Below, piece by piece: positions 46,163 through 59,313 of a stretch of 64,000 nt of DNA. Numbering within the stretch: the stretch's first letter is position 1; each line of letters opens with the position of its first letter. Source of the stretch: Pleodorina starrii (taxonomy: Eukaryota; Chlorophyta; Chlorophyceae; Chlamydomonadales; Volvocaceae); assembly GCA_030267565.1 (NCBI GenBank), contig BRXU01000012.1, forward strand, positions 42,501 to 106,500, in the 5' to 3' direction. The position numbers were made by a program, and so were the translations under genes. The notes under the pieces are model-generated. The model was not told the origin of the DNA. It saw only the letters and a program-made list of their open reading frames with translations, and searched no databases.

Positions 46163-49100
46163 ATGGTGGACGCTGTGGCCTCGCAGCAACAGCTGCACAA
46201 GATTCTGCTGTCATGGGACTACTTTGACCTGTGGAAAAAGTGCGAGGGGGGCGGAGGGGTGTTTGATGAGCTCAAACCCGTGCCGCAGACGTTCGCGAGC
46301 GTCAAGGTAGGCAGGGGAGGGGAGGGGAGGGGAGGGGAGGGGGTCCAGGAGGTTGGGCGGAAGGCGGGAGGCGGGCGGGGGGGCTATCGAAGGTTAAGGG
46401 TGTTTAGGGTGTTTTGATGGGCTGATGGGCTGATGGGGTAGGGGTGGGGGCCCGACGGGTGGGAGTAACAAGAGAAGGAAAGCTCCCGCTGAGGAAATGG
46501 AGTGGGGTGGGGTGAGGTGGGGTGTCAAGGCTGAGGGGCTGAGGGGCGCTTGAGGGGCGAGGGTTGGGGGCCGAAAGTGGGTGAGAGGGTAAACATTACG
46601 GCACATGGGGCGATGGGGCGGAGGGTCGCGGGTGAGCTGGGACTGGCGGGATGTCGCCCTTTCGCCTCTCTCCGCTACCCCCTCGCCTCTCCTCCACCGC
46701 TGCCACATCACTCTTTTCTACCACCATCACCACCACCACCACCACCACCACAACGCCCACAACCAGCCAGCGTCGAGAACGCGCCGCACGGGCGTGCATC
46801 CCTGCCCCACGTGAATGCAAACCTTGCCGTACACCGTACCATTGTCGTACTTGCCCTGCAGGACTATCAATCGATTATGGAGCCGTTGCTTCTGGAGGAG
46901 TGCTGCGCGCAGATCATGAGAGGAGTGGAGGAGGGGGAGGTCATGACGCCACATCCAGCGGTGGTGGCGAGTCATGAACACGTGGGTTTGCCGTACATCG
47001 TGTGTGTCGTACGCTATGCGTTTGATGTATACCCCGTGTGTATACTGCTCTTGGTGCCACTTCCAAACGGTGGTGGCTCGGCGAGGTACGGCAGACACGT
47101 GCTGTATTGTAGATCTGGATCTGGTGCCGTACCGCTGCTGCTGCTGCTGCCGTGGGCGAGGCGGGGTGGCTGAAAAGGCGTGTTACGGTGGTTTGGGGGG
47201 GGGGGGGAAGCAAACCCGCCGCCCGCGCCTTCCCGAGCCTTTCCCATCCCTTCAACCGCCGCCTGCTTTCTTCCCGACCATACGCCCAATAAATTAATCA
47301 ATCAATCAATCAATCATTGCTGTTAGAGTCATTATCGTAAATTAAGAAGTGCTGTTCGTCGTTGCGCAGAGCGTTTAACCCACATTCCCGCACATGTCGC
47401 CGTACTGTACTGCAGAGAGACGACTTCCTGATCGTACGATTAGTGCTGCAGGTGGGTCGGCCGGAGAGGCAGGGAGGGTCGGTGGGGTCCGGTGGGGGAC
47501 GAATCACCCGAGGGCCGAAAAAGGAAGGCGGAGGAGAGGACGGATTCCCTCCTGCCTCTCCGCTGCGGTATCGTTTCTCTTAGGGTATCGTTTCTCCGCT
47601 GCGGTATCGTTTCTCTTAGGGTATCGTTTCTCCGCTGCGGTATCGTTTTCCCTTACCCCCTCCCCTCTCCCCCCTCGCCCCTCGCCCATCCCTTTCCCCC
47701 CTCGCCCCTCCCTCTCCCTCCAGGCGGGGGTTACGGAGAGCTACACGGACAACGACCTGGTGCTCATATGCAAGGAGAACCCGGAGGTGAGGGACCTGGG
47801 GGGGAGGCTGGGGGCCGACCCGGGAGGGGGGCCGGGGGGGGGGAGGCGGCCTGGGGGGCCGGGAGGGGGGCTTGGGGGGGCGGCCTGGGGGGTGTGGGGC
47901 CCAACGCCCAAGGGAAGGGAGGCAGCGTGGGGGCGGGGCGGGGGGAGATAGGGGAGGGGCTGGGTGCTAATGCGAGGCGGGGGCGGGTAGCAAGGCTGGA
48001 GAGGGGCGGGCAGCACGAGTGGGGGGCGGTGAGGATGGAGTCTGGGTGGGGGCTGGCTGGGTGGGGGAGGGTGTGGCCCGCCCGCCCTCTCCTCCCCCAC
48101 ATGGCGCATTGCCCTCCATACAAGTTACAACCCCGCTCGCCCACCAGCACGCCCGCCCGACCGCACGCCCGCCCTTTTGTTTCCACGCAACGAGCCAGCA
48201 GCGCCTCTTTTGCACCCCTGCCCTCCCCACCCCCTTACTGTCCTTCCCTCTTGTCGTTAACCCCCACCCTCAACCCCCCCCTCACCCTCAACCCCCCTCC
48301 CCCCCCCCCTCCCAAGGCTGAGAACGTCAACACCAGCCTGCACGCCCTGGGCTTCTGTGAAGCGCACGAGGGGCAGCAAGTGAGCGGGAAGGGGGGGGGG
48401 GAGGGGAGGGGAGGCAGGGGGGAGGCAGGGGGGGGCGAGTCAGGGGGGGTACTGGGTAGGGGTTTGGTTCGCGGCTGGGTCGTACATGTGCACACAGGCG
48501 AGCTCGCGGTGAACCCTGAAACCCCAACCCTAAAAATACCCTAAAACTCCCCTAAAACCCCCGTTTCCTCTTTCTTCCGCAGATCCTTCGAGTCAAGTTC
48601 TTCCTGGTGCCCTCCAGCCAGACCGGCGGGGCGCGTGGCGCACAGAGGTACGGCAGTACGGTAGTACGGCGGTACGGCATCCGGGGGGGGCATGAGAGGG
48701 CATTCGGGGGCGGGGCGGCGCGGGGATGTGGGGCCTTAACACGGGAATTTTAATCATAGGAATAATGGGTACTGAAATAAAAATAAAGAGGAGATGCGCA
48801 GCGAAGTAGTATCCCCAAGGCAACCCAGGCGGGTTCCGGGGTGTCCGCTCCTCGCCAACACGCCCTGCTCTCCGTGCCTCTCCCTTTCGCTGCTGCTGCT
48901 GCGATGGTGTCTTTCCAAATCCAAATCTTTTCAAACCCTCCCATTCCCGCCATTCCACCCTTCTCCCTCTCGCATCCACCCCCATCCCCCCCTTTCTGTA
49001 TCATTTTCTACCCCCCTGCTCTTGTGCAGGGCCAAGGCCATGTCCGCCGGTCTGACCAGCCCCTCCTCCTGCTGGTGGCTTCTGCGGCTGGGCAACATCT

Positions 49101-52100
49101 CCACCATCACCCGGGAGTGGACCGCTCTGCAGCACGCGCACCTGGTGCCGTTCATGGACATACTGCTAAGCGGTGAGTATACCCGTTTCAAGCCGGTTGT
49201 ACACTGTAGCGGGCGGTTGGTTGTACTGTGGCGGTTGGTTGTACACTGTGGCGGGTGGTTGTACTGTGGCGGGCGGTTGTACTGTGGGGGGCGGTTGTAC
49301 ACTGTGGCGGTTGGTTGTACTGTGGCGGGCGGTTGTACTGTGGCGCGGGCGGTTGTACTGTGGTGGGAGGTTGTACTGTGGGGGGCGGTTGTACTGTGGC
49401 GCGGGCGGTTGTACTGTGGTGGGAGGTTGTACTGTGGGGGGCGGTTGTACTGTGGCGCGGGCGGTTGTACTGTGGTGGGAGGTTGTACTGTGGGGGGCGG
49501 TTGTACTGTGGCGCGGGCGGTTGTACTGTGGTGGGAGGTTGTACTGTGGGGGGCGGTTGTACTGTGGCGCGGGCGGTTGTACTGTGGTGGGAGGTTGTAC
49601 TGTGGGGGGCGGTTGTACTGTGGCGCGGGCGGTTGTACTGTGGTGGGAGGTTGTACTGTGGGGGGCGGTTGTACTGTGGCGGCAGGTTGTACTGTGGCGG
49701 ATGTCCGGGGGTTGCACTGTCTTCCCAGGCCCTGCCCCCGCCCCCAGCCCCTGCCCCTGTCCCTGCCCTCCCCCAATAACCCCACTTCCCCCCTTCCCTC
49801 CCCCCGCCCCCCCTCTTCTTTCTAACCCCTCCCCCCTTCCCCCCCAATCCAGGCAAGTCCCGCGCCGCCCCCGCCTCCAAGCACCTGGACATCCCCCCGG
49901 GCATGCGGGCGGCCATGGAGCGAGAGTGCAACCCGTCGCAGGTGTGTGTATGTGTATGTGTGTATGCGGTGTCGGCTCCCCCCAACCCCACCCCACCCCA
50001 AGCCCACCCCATCATTGCCCACATGACCCTCACCACTTCCGTCGACAATTCCTCTGCTCTTTTACGGAATCAAACCAGTTGAAATTTGGTTTCGACTTTT
50101 TTGTGGAGTCGAAATCAAATCGAGGAATTTGATTTCAACTCCCCCCCCTCAAAACCGCCTCCTCCGCAGATGTCGGCTCTCCAGGCGGGGCTCGACGGCA
50201 CGCCCGTGGTACTCATTCAGGTACGGAATTATCGTACAGTACGACGGTAATGTCATGCGTGAAAATTGTACGACACGTTTATCTTTTGGAGCTGTGTGCT
50301 GCCGCTGCTGCTGCTGATGCTGCTGATGCTCACGCGACTTAATCATGGCATTAATCTAGGGCTTCGTACGACACTGTACGGCACCACTGCCACCACTCAC
50401 CTGCCCGGCAGGAATACCCTGCTGCTGCAGTAACCCCAACTGTCCAACGCACCCACTCCACAGCCCATGTAGCCCCCCCCCTCCCTTTTCCCCACCACCA
50501 CACAACTCCTCCTCCAGCCCCGGATTCCCCCTTTCCCCCTCCTCTTCCCGCCTCATACCTTCTCCCTCCCTTCCCCCTCCCTCACCCCTCCTCTTCCCCC
50601 CTCCCCCCTCCTCCCGGAGGTTCAGCGGCTGTCGCAGCTTGATCATCAACGTCCGCAGTGACTCATTATTTTATAAAGGGGCATATCACTCCCTGAACCC
50701 CCCTCCTCCCCTCCTCCCCTCCAGGGTCCCCCCGGCACCGGCAAGACCCGCACCATCCTCAACTTGCTGTCCGTCATCATGAACTCGGCACACAAGGGCA
50801 GCATCGCACTCATGAACAGTGTCGCGGCCAGCGCGGACAAGCGGGCCGAGGGTGAGAGAGCTGCTTGTACGGGTGTGTATGTGTGTGTATGTGTGTGTAT
50901 GTGGGGGGGTCATGTGGGTGTGGGTGTGCTCCGCGTTCCCTGTTTCGTTCCCCAGTAACTCGGCTCGTCTCCACTGCTGCAGTACAGTGCAGTACAGTGC
51001 AGTGCAGTACATTACAGTGCAGTGCAGTGCAGGTGCACAAAACGCCAGCTGACCCCACTGACTGGCCCGGTATCCCACCCAACCTCGCCAGGGGTCTGTA
51101 CTCTGTAGCACCCCTCCTCAGCCAGTGATCGCAAGTACGACATACACACACACACACACACCAACACCCCCATCCCACCCCACGTATTGCACTGGTACCT
51201 TTCCTCCCCCCCACCCCACCCATCCCCGGCCGCTGTCCTCTTCGCCACTCATCCCTCGCCCCTTCCCCGCCCCTTCCCCGCACCCCCCCCCCGCTCCCTC
51301 CCAAACGCACACACATTCACACATTCACACACATACATACACATACATACACATACACACATACACGCATACACATCCACGCAAAGCCAAAAGCGGTCTG
51401 GCTGCGCTGCTGCCGCCTTCCACCGCCGAGCGCGAGCGACTGCGCGCCGCTCAGTGCCCCTGGCTGGAGGGGATGCTGCTGCCGGACGGGTCAACCGCCA
51501 ACTGCCGAGATCACGTGAAGCCGTACGACCCCATCCCGCAGGGCGCAGGTGTGTCGTTTAGACAACCCAATCGCGTCGGTCGTTACGTACGTAATGATGC
51601 GTGGCAATGACCGCGAGAATGTGCTATGTGCCGTACCGTTCCGTAAGCGTTAGGGTACGGCCTTGTTTTGGTTTTTGTACCGCCGCGTCCGGGGCACGTT
51701 GCCGTGCAGTAAACTAGTCGCTGCTGCCTCAGTTTGCTGACCCTAGTAACGGCCCGCCTCATCATCATATTGTGTTTGTGGTCGTACCGCCGTACAATCG
51801 TACGGCTAGCTGCCCCGCACACGCCCATGCTCGTGCCGATCCGCGCATGCTCGTCATATCGTTGCTGCCGCCGCTGCTGCCCATACGATATATTGAAAAT
51901 AATTACGGTTCATGTCGTACAACTACTATGATTCGTACTTGTACTACTGCTGCGCTCTGTCGTACTGTGTACGGCAGGTGTGCACGACGATTGCTTCGGC
52001 CTGCTGCGCCGCGTGGCGCCTCATCGGTTGGGTCGCAACATGGGTCCCAAGGCGCACGTGCTGGTGTGTGCGCCGTCAAACTCAGCGCTGGACGAGATCG

Positions 52101-55100
52101 TGATGCGGTACGGCAATGGGGGTACGGCAATAATGAGGGAGCTGCACAGGGGACACTGCACGGCGCAACTTCTCATGCATTGACGAACGGGTGCGTTTCA
52201 AAAATATAATCAACGGCCTCGCGTCATCCTACCCTGCTGTTGGCACATCTTCATTGCCGCCCTCCTCCCTTCCCTCCACCACTTCCCGCGGTCTCCATCC
52301 CTTCGCTGCCGTATCTCTTTCCGTACACCCTCCTCCCCCTACCCACTACCCCCTTCCCCTCCCCGCCTCACCCTTCTCCCCCCTATATAGCATCCTCCGC
52401 TCGGGCCTTATGGACAAGGACGGCGCCAACTTCGCCCCCTCTCTGGTGCGAGTGGGGGTTCGCTCCCACCACAGTGTGGCGGCCGTGTCGCTGGATACCA
52501 TTGTGGAGTCCCGCCTGGGAGGGGCGGCGGACAAGGTGAGTGGGTGGGTGGGTCGGGGGGTGGGTCGGTGGGGGGGTGGGTCGGTGGAGGGGTGGGTCGG
52601 GCCCTCACCTTTCCGTGTGAACAAATCTCACCCACCCACCCATGCACACACATACACACCCATCTCCACCACCACTGGCCCCTCCCGCCCCCCTCCCTTC
52701 ACCTTCCCTCCCCTTCCCCCTTTCCTTCCTGTCAGGGCGGCAAGGGCGGCAGCGGCAGTGCTGGTGCCCAGGAGCGGGACCGCATGCGGGTGGCCATTCT
52801 GGATGAGGCCAACATTGTGTGCTCCACTCTGTCATTCGCGGGGAGCTCGGTGTTCTTCAGGCTGACGTGAGAGGAGAGGGGGGAGGGAGGGGGGGGAAGG
52901 GGCTGGGAGGCTGGGGGGGAGGGAAGGAGGGGGGGGGAGGGAGGGAAGGAGGGGGGGCTGGGGAGGGGAGGCTGGGGAGGGGGCTGGGGAGGGGGCCTGG
53001 GGAGGGGGCTGGGGAGGGGGGTTGTTGGGTTTGATTAGGGTGGTACAAGGGTTTAAATCCCCAGTCAAATCCCCAATCAAATCCCCAATCAAATCCCCAA
53101 TCAAATCCCCAATCAAATCCCCAATCAACCCCAAGTCTCCCAACTCCTTACGCCGCCCTCCCCCCTCCTGTCCGCCACCACCCCCACCCCCACTTTCCTT
53201 TCCCTTCCCCCCCCTTAGTCGCAAGTTCGATGTGGTGGTTATTGACGAGGCTGCTCAGGCGGTGGAGCCCTCCACACTGGTGCCGCTGGTCATGGGCTGC
53301 AAGCAGGCGGGTGGTGGGGGGGGAGGGGGGACTAGGAGGGGCAGGGGGAAGGGAGGGGGGGGCAGGGGGAAGGGAGGGGGGGCGCAGGGGGGAGGGAGGG
53401 GCAGGGGGGAGGGAGGGGCAGGGGGGAGGGAGGGGCAGGGGGGAGGGAGGGGCAGGGAGGGGCAGGGAGGGGCAGGGAGGGGGGGAGGGGGGGGAGGGGG
53501 GGGGGAGGGGGGGAGGGGCAGGGGCAGGGAGGGGGGGGGAGGGAGGGGCAGGGGCAGGGAGGGGCAGGGAGGGAGGGGGTTATGGTGGGATCGGGTTGGG
53601 GTGGGATGGCGATGTAGAAGACGTAGAAGACGAAAGCAAGTATCGTTTAGTGTAGCTTGACTAGGGGCTTTGGTGGCAGGCCCAACCACCCTTCTCCAAA
53701 CCATCCTCCTCCCCCATCTTCTTCCCATCCTCATCCTCCTTCTCTAATCTCTATTCCTCCGTCCTCCCCTCCGTCTCTCATCTCCCCCCTCTCCCCCTCC
53801 ATCTTAAAACCCTCAAACCCTAAAACCCAACCCTAAAACCCTGTCCCCCTCCCCCCAGGTGTACCTGGTGGGTGACCCGGTGCAGCTTCCCGCCACCGTC
53901 ATCGCCACCCGGGCAGTGGACCAGGGGTACGACTGCTCGCTGTTCAAGAGGCTGCAGGCGAGTGGAGGGGGGAGGGCAGGGGAGGGGGAGTGGGGACAGG
54001 GGATAGGGGAGGGGAGGGAAGGGGACGGGGGGGGGCGGGGGCAGGGGGCGGGGGCAGGGGGCGGCAAGGGTATGACAAGAAAAAAGTTACCGCGGCATCA
54101 TTAGCAGCAGCGAAGGGAGGGACGGAGAGACGGCGTGTTAGCGAGCGAGCGCGGGGATGTGCACCTCGCCCCCCCCCCTCTCCCCCCCTCCTGGCTCTGT
54201 TGCTTGTGAGCGTATGGAGGCAAGGGGGGAGTGTTAGAGAGCTGTCGCAACCTCCCCTTCCTGGACCCCCCACCCCCTAGCAATCTCCGCAGCAATCTCC
54301 TCAGCCCCATCCTTCTTCCCCGCAATAGTCAACACCTCTAAAACCTCTAAAACCTCTAAAAGCAACCCTAAAACAACCCCTAAAACCCCAAATCAGACCG
54401 CCGGCTACCCGGTCAAGATCCTGGACACGCAGTACCGGATGCACCCCGAGATCTCCGCCTTCCCCTCCCTGGAGTTCTATCAGGGCAGGCTGCTCAACGG
54501 CGAGGCGAGTGCTCGAGGGAGGGCGGGTTGGGGGGTATGGGGATTGGGTTTGGGATTTGGGGGGAGGGGGCAAGGAGGAGGGAGGATTGGGGGGGAAGGG
54601 GGTTAGCGTGTGGGGTACTGAGGGACGCGTGTGTGTGTTTGTGGTCTGGTGTACAAGTTCGGAAGGGTAGGGTAGGGTATGGGCGTGTGTGCCTTCACCG
54701 CGCGGCTCTCTGCGCCCTCTCTGACCTCCACGCCCTCTCCCACCCTGTCCGCGCCCTCTCCCCCTCCCTGCCCCTCCCCCCTCCCCCTCCCCCACCCCTC
54801 AACCCCCTCCCCCACCCCCGAACCCACAGGGTGTTCAGGAGGAGACCACCCAGCCCTGGCACCAGCAGCCCGCATTCGGCCCCTTTGCCTTCTACGATGT
54901 GGCGGGTCGGGAGTCCACACCTCCCGGGGGGGCGTCCATCATGAACAAGGCAGGGAGGGGCGGGGGAGGGGCGGGGGGGTGGAGGGGTGGGGAGGAGGGA
55001 GGCGGGAGGGGCGGAGGGGCGAAAGAGAGGGTAGAGATGGAGGGCGGAGCGACGGAGGGGCGGGGGAGGGGAGAGCGGGGGAGAAGTGAAGGCCGTTGTG

Positions 55101-55181
55101 ACGTCCCTATTTGGGTTTGGAAGTTGTGCACTGTACATGATGAAAACCGACCGAATGGGTGGGGATGGGGTTGCCTTTTTC

Positions 55182-55228
<47 letters not shown>

Positions 55229-58200
55229 CTTCTTTCTCTTTTACCTGCCGAAACATGCACTTACCCCGAAATGTTAACCTTCTTCCTCTCCACCTGCCGA
55301 AACACATACATACACACACACGCCCCCATAGGCGGAGGCTCACATGGTGCTTGTGGTGTATCGGGAGCTGGTGCACGCCTTCCCGCAGCTTCGGCGTACG
55401 GCAAGTGTGGCCGTCATCTCGCCGTACAAGGCGCAGGTGGGGAGGGCTGAGGGGGCGGGTCGGGGGGAGGGCCCAAGGAATGGAAGAGTGTGTGAGGAGG
55501 GGGATTGCGGATTGGGGTCACCACCTCGTGTGTTTGTGTATGTGTTTGTGGTTGTGTGTGTATGTGGCTCTATTGGGGCCCCTCTGCCTTGCTTTGCTTC
55601 GCCTGTCGTGCGGCGTTGAAATCCAGTGCAAAGCCCAAACCCAAATACCCGGGATCGAAACCCTGGGGATCAAAGATCCATTTAGCTTCAGAAAAGTAAC
55701 CCGAGGCGCGGGTTGGGGGGTGCTTCCGCCCTCGCACGTCAGCCTGTCGACTATGTTCCGCCTATCCACCGACCCCCGGCCCCCGGCCCCCCGGTTCCCC
55801 GGCCCCCCCCCCCCCAATACACACACATACATACGCGGGCGTTGCGCCCCGCATGTACCCGTGCGCAGGTGAAGCTGCTGCGTGACTCATTCCGTACGGC
55901 ACTCGGGGAGGATGCGGCGAGACTGGTGGACATCAACACGATCGACGGATTCCAGGTGGAGGGGGGGGGTTTGGGTACGGGGGGGGAAGGGGGAGAGGGG
56001 GGGGTGAAGAGGGGGGAAATTAAAACGGCCCGGGCCGAAGGGGGGAGAGGGAGGGGAGAGGGGGTGAAGAGGGGGGGAGAGGAGGGGATTGGGTGTGGGG
56101 TGAGGTGGCCGTGTGTGCCGTCATCATTAGTAAACTTGCGAGTCGTGCATGCCCGCTGCCCCACCCCCACTCTCCACCCTCGCTGCCTCTCATTTTATCT
56201 GGCCCGATCGGACCTGATCTGATCGGATCTTTGATCTTATCTGATTGGATCTGACTTGGTCTGCTATAATCCGATTGGATCTGATCTATTTGGATCTGAT
56301 CTGATTGTATCTGATTGTATCTGATCTGATTGAATCTGATCTGATCTGATCAGGGCCGTGAGAAGGACATCTGCATCTTCTCCGCGGTCCGCTCCCCCGC
56401 CGTCATCAAGAAGGGAGGCAAGCGGCCAGGTGAGTGGGGGGGAGGAGGAGTGGGTGGAGTGGTAGAGTGGAGTGGTAGAGTGGAGTGGTAGAGTGGAGTG
56501 GCGGGTGGGTGGAGTGGGTATGGGTGGGTGTAGGAGTGGGCCAGCGGTGACCCTCCTGGTCCGATGGGTGTTGGGGCTAATGGCATTTGGCGGGGAGATG
56601 GAGAGGGTGATGGCGGGGCTTGAGGGAGTGGGGGAGGGGGTGACTGAGATTGCAAGGCTCTCTGCCTGTTGTTGCTTCTTCAGATCTCTTTTCTCTCTTT
56701 CTCTTTCTCTCTCTCTCTCTTCCTCTCTCTAATCTACTCTCAGCTCAGCTCTCACACACATGTTGAGAGGGGAGGGGAGGAAGCGTGCATCACAGTTCTT
56801 ATTTGATCTCACCCCCCTTGCACATCCACATACACACACGCACATACACACACGTTTCACCACCCCTACCTCCCTCCCTCCTGCCTCTTCCTTCCCCCCT
56901 TCCTCTGCAGGCATCGGCTTCGTGGCCGACGAGCGGCGCATCAATGTGGGCATCACCCGGGCCAGGTGCAGCCTCATCGTCATCGGTAACATACGGGCGC
57001 TGCAGGTAGGGTTGGGTGCGTGTGCGTGTGTTGGGGGGGAGAGGGGAGGAAGAGGGGAGGGAAGGGGACATAAGGGGCGGGGAGGGAGAGGGGGAACGAG
57101 GGGCGGGGGGGGGGGCGGGGGTGGGGGGGTAAGAGATAGCGTGTGTGTATAGTGTGTTGGGGTTCGGGAAGGCGGGGGGTTAGCACCCCAGTATGCCATC
57201 CCGTTGACCCCCCTCCCCCCGCCCCCTGGCCCCCCCTCCTGCCCCCCCCCCTCTGACCCCCCCAGGTGGACGGCCACTGGGCCAACCTCATCCAGTCCGC
57301 CATCGAGCGCCGCTGCCTGTACCGCCCGAAACCGCCGTACGCGGACTGGATGGCGGGCGTTTTGGCGGGAACCGTGGTGGGCCCGGTGGAGCTCAGCGAA
57401 AAGGAGTTTGCGGCGCTGGAAAAGGTGGGTGTACCGTACGGCATTCACGCGTGTATGGAAATTGCGGGCAGTACGAATGCCGTACAGGACGTGACTGCAA
57501 TTCTCCTGGCCATTGCCCCCCCCCCCCGATTTCTGACCGTCCCCACGCCGCCCTTTCCCCCGCCCCGCCCTTCCCCCCCGATACCCCCCCCCGCAGTCCC
57601 GCGCTCGCGCCGCTAAGAAGGCGGAGGCGGCTCGTGTACGGGCGGGAGACTACGCCTCCCTGGACATCAAGGAGGAGCTGGGTTTGGACGAGCAAGTGGG
57701 CGAGCGTGGGACGAGCGGGGGCGCCGGCGAGCTGGAGAACCCGGGCGCGGACGAGGGCGCGTTTGGGCCAGACGAGGAGGAGGGAGGCGAGGAGGAGGGT
57801 GAGTGCGGGTCCGCGAGCGTGTGTGTGTGTGTTTGTGACATTATGGGGCGCGAGCAGCATAAGGCCCTTTCTTTCAGGGTTTCTGCTTTCCTAGGGTTTT
57901 TGTTTGTTACATCGTGGGGTAGTGTAACATCGTGGCGGTAGTGTATATCAGGAAGGGGGGAGGAGGGAAGGGGTGGGTACTTGACTTCCGAGGGGCAGCG
58001 AGGAAGGGACGAACGCATAAAATTGGTACGAACTTTGCATGACCTTGTACGGATGCAGGTGACAAGCCGATCCAGTTGGACGCGGCGGCGGCCATCACGG
58101 CGGATCAGCTGGCGGCGGCGGCGGGTGGTGGTGGCGGGGGGGACGGCGGCGGCGGCGGCGGCGGCGGCGAGGCAGCTGGCCCCGCCGGCGTACAGGGCGG

Positions 58201-58495
58201 CGGCGGCGGCGGTGAAGAGGCCGACGAGGCAGCGAGTGGAAGAGAAGACGGCGACGCTGGGGGGGACGACAGCGACGGTGACGGAGGCGACGACGACAGC
58301 GAAGGAGGCGGCGGCGGCAGCGGCGGCAAACGCGGCCGAGGCGGCCGGGGCGGCCGGGGTGGCAGGGGTGGCAGAGGCGGTAGGGGCGCTGGCGGCAAGC
58401 GAAAAACGGCAGCGGCGGCGGCGGAGGGTGGCGGCGACGGCGGCGGCGGTGGTGCCAAGGCCGGCGGTCGGGGCCGCAAGCGCGCCAAGGGGTAG
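46163..58495 (+). CDS. SEN1: SEN1/MAA3-family superfamily-1 RNA/DNA helicase, complete
   Basis: 25 exons: 46163-46306, 46862-46981, 47416-47451, 47724-47786, 48317-48379, 48583-48647, 49030-49172, 49853-49941, 50170-50220, 50725-50851, 51387-51548, 51978-52107, 52391-52535, 52736-52866, 53219-53306, 53859-53957, 54397-54504, 54830-54949, 55332-55436, 55869-55955, 56354-56429, 56911-57005, 57266-57424, 57597-57798, 58059-58495. Total 3045 nt, 1014 aa, all phases consistent. The start matches the MAA3/SEN1 N-terminus (LLSWDYFDLW...YQSIMEPLLLEE). Motifs: Walker A GPPGTGKT (exon 10), Ia VLVCAPSNSALDE (12), II VVIDEAAQ (15), III VGDPVQLPAT (16), IV LDTQYRMHPEIS (17), V INTIDGFQGREKD (20/21), VI RRINVGITRAR (22). 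The tail is Glu-rich, then Gly-rich with GRGGRGG repeats and a basic end (GRKRAKG). The family unwinds R-loops in transcription termination in the nucleus; this role is inferred by homology. Introns 15-18 are GC-AG. Confidence 0.93.
49186..49712. repeat. 56-bp minisatellite in helicase intron 7
   Basis: Built from 18-20-bp subunits GGTTGTACTGTGG plus a variable GC end. From about 49330 the three subunits form a 56-bp higher-order unit repeated about six times. Confidence 0.93.
53053..53129. repeat. 12-bp TCAAATCCCCAA repeat in helicase intron 14
   Basis: About six tandem copies just before the pyrimidine tract and acceptor of exon 15. Confidence 0.93.
55183..55227. repeat. CT dinucleotide run in helicase intron 18
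   Basis: About 22 CT units; produces Ser-Leu frames that are not coding. Confidence 0.95.
56198..56353. repeat. GATCTGATTG-type repeats ending at an exon acceptor
   Basis: Irregular GATCTGAT(C/T)(T/G)GAT words fill the end of intron 20. The last word supplies the 3' splice site itself (GATCAG|GGC at 56354). Confidence 0.9.
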
Positions 58496-59248
58496 TGAGT
58501 GTGCGTGTGTCGGAGAGGGGCAGCTGTGCTAGTGGGGGGGGGGGCATGGGGGGGGACGTGGGCTCATGTCGTCGTCCAGCGTGGAGGCAGGAAGCAGAGG
58601 AAGCAGGAAAGGCGCCACCGCAAAGGTGCCGCTGCAGCAGCGCCTCCCGGCTGATGACGCAGCGCGCCCTGCCCCCTCACGCGTGTGCGGTAGACGGCGG
58701 GCGGCGTGCGGTCTTGCAGGGTTGTTCAGGGTTTTTATAGGGTTGGCGTGGGTGCCGCTTTGCTGCAGCACACGGTACGCCAAGACTTGCCTTATTAGGT
58801 GGGAAGAACTTCTGGTGGGTTGGTATGGCTGGTATGGCCGCCGTCCGTCGTGGCGATGTGCACTACACAGCGTGTGTGTTTTGCCCCCTGGAGGGCTGTG
58901 GGCGAGCGACCCGAACGGGTTACGCTACGACATGAATTACCGCAGGTGGCGGTCATGAAGTCATGGGGCGAACCACCAGCTGGCGGTGTCGCGGCGAGAG
59001 CAGGAAGGGCAGGGTGGCAAACTAGGCACTCCACCTCCCAAAAACCTCAAGAGGACACGGCTCCTGTCTCTGTCCCGCCACCGGCGCCGTCGTGCGTGGC
59101 GCTCTTGCCTGCGCTGCGTGCAGTGTGCAGTTTGCGGATTCTGAAGGAGGCCGGCCGCGCACTTGACCAGGACAGGACGGGACGGGCCGACGGGACGGGC
59201 CCTACCTGCCGGGACCCAGACACGGCACGGGAGTCCCGGACTCCCGGT

Positions 59249-59313
59249 GCTAGGAGATGGCTGGGCTGGGGCCCGTGATGGGTGAACCCCGGTTCGAATC
59301 CCGGTCCTAACCA
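59249..59313 (+). ncRNA. Truncated tRNA-like sequence (SINE or tRNA relic)
   Basis: GGTTCGAATCC (59291-59301) is a perfect RNA polymerase III B-box in a T-arm-like hairpin (CCCGG-TTCGAAT-CCCGG, one mismatch). TCCTAACCA follows, and GCTAGGA at 59249-59255 pairs with TCCTAAC except for one position. An A-box-like TGGCTGGGCTGG lies at 59258-59269. The space between the arms is about 20 bases too short for a normal tRNA, so this is a degenerate or rearranged copy rather than a functional tRNA. Confidence 0.35.

Noticed and set aside
49173..50048. Long frames on both strands in the 49-50 kb region
   Set aside because: They read through helicase intron 7 and its minisatellite; true exons 7 and 8 are fixed by phase and homology.
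53306..53330. GT donors GCGG|GTGG and GGTG|GTGG for helicase intron 15
   Set aside because: Both give phase 1, whereas the next exon (VYLVGDPVQLP) needs phase 0; only CAG|GC fits.
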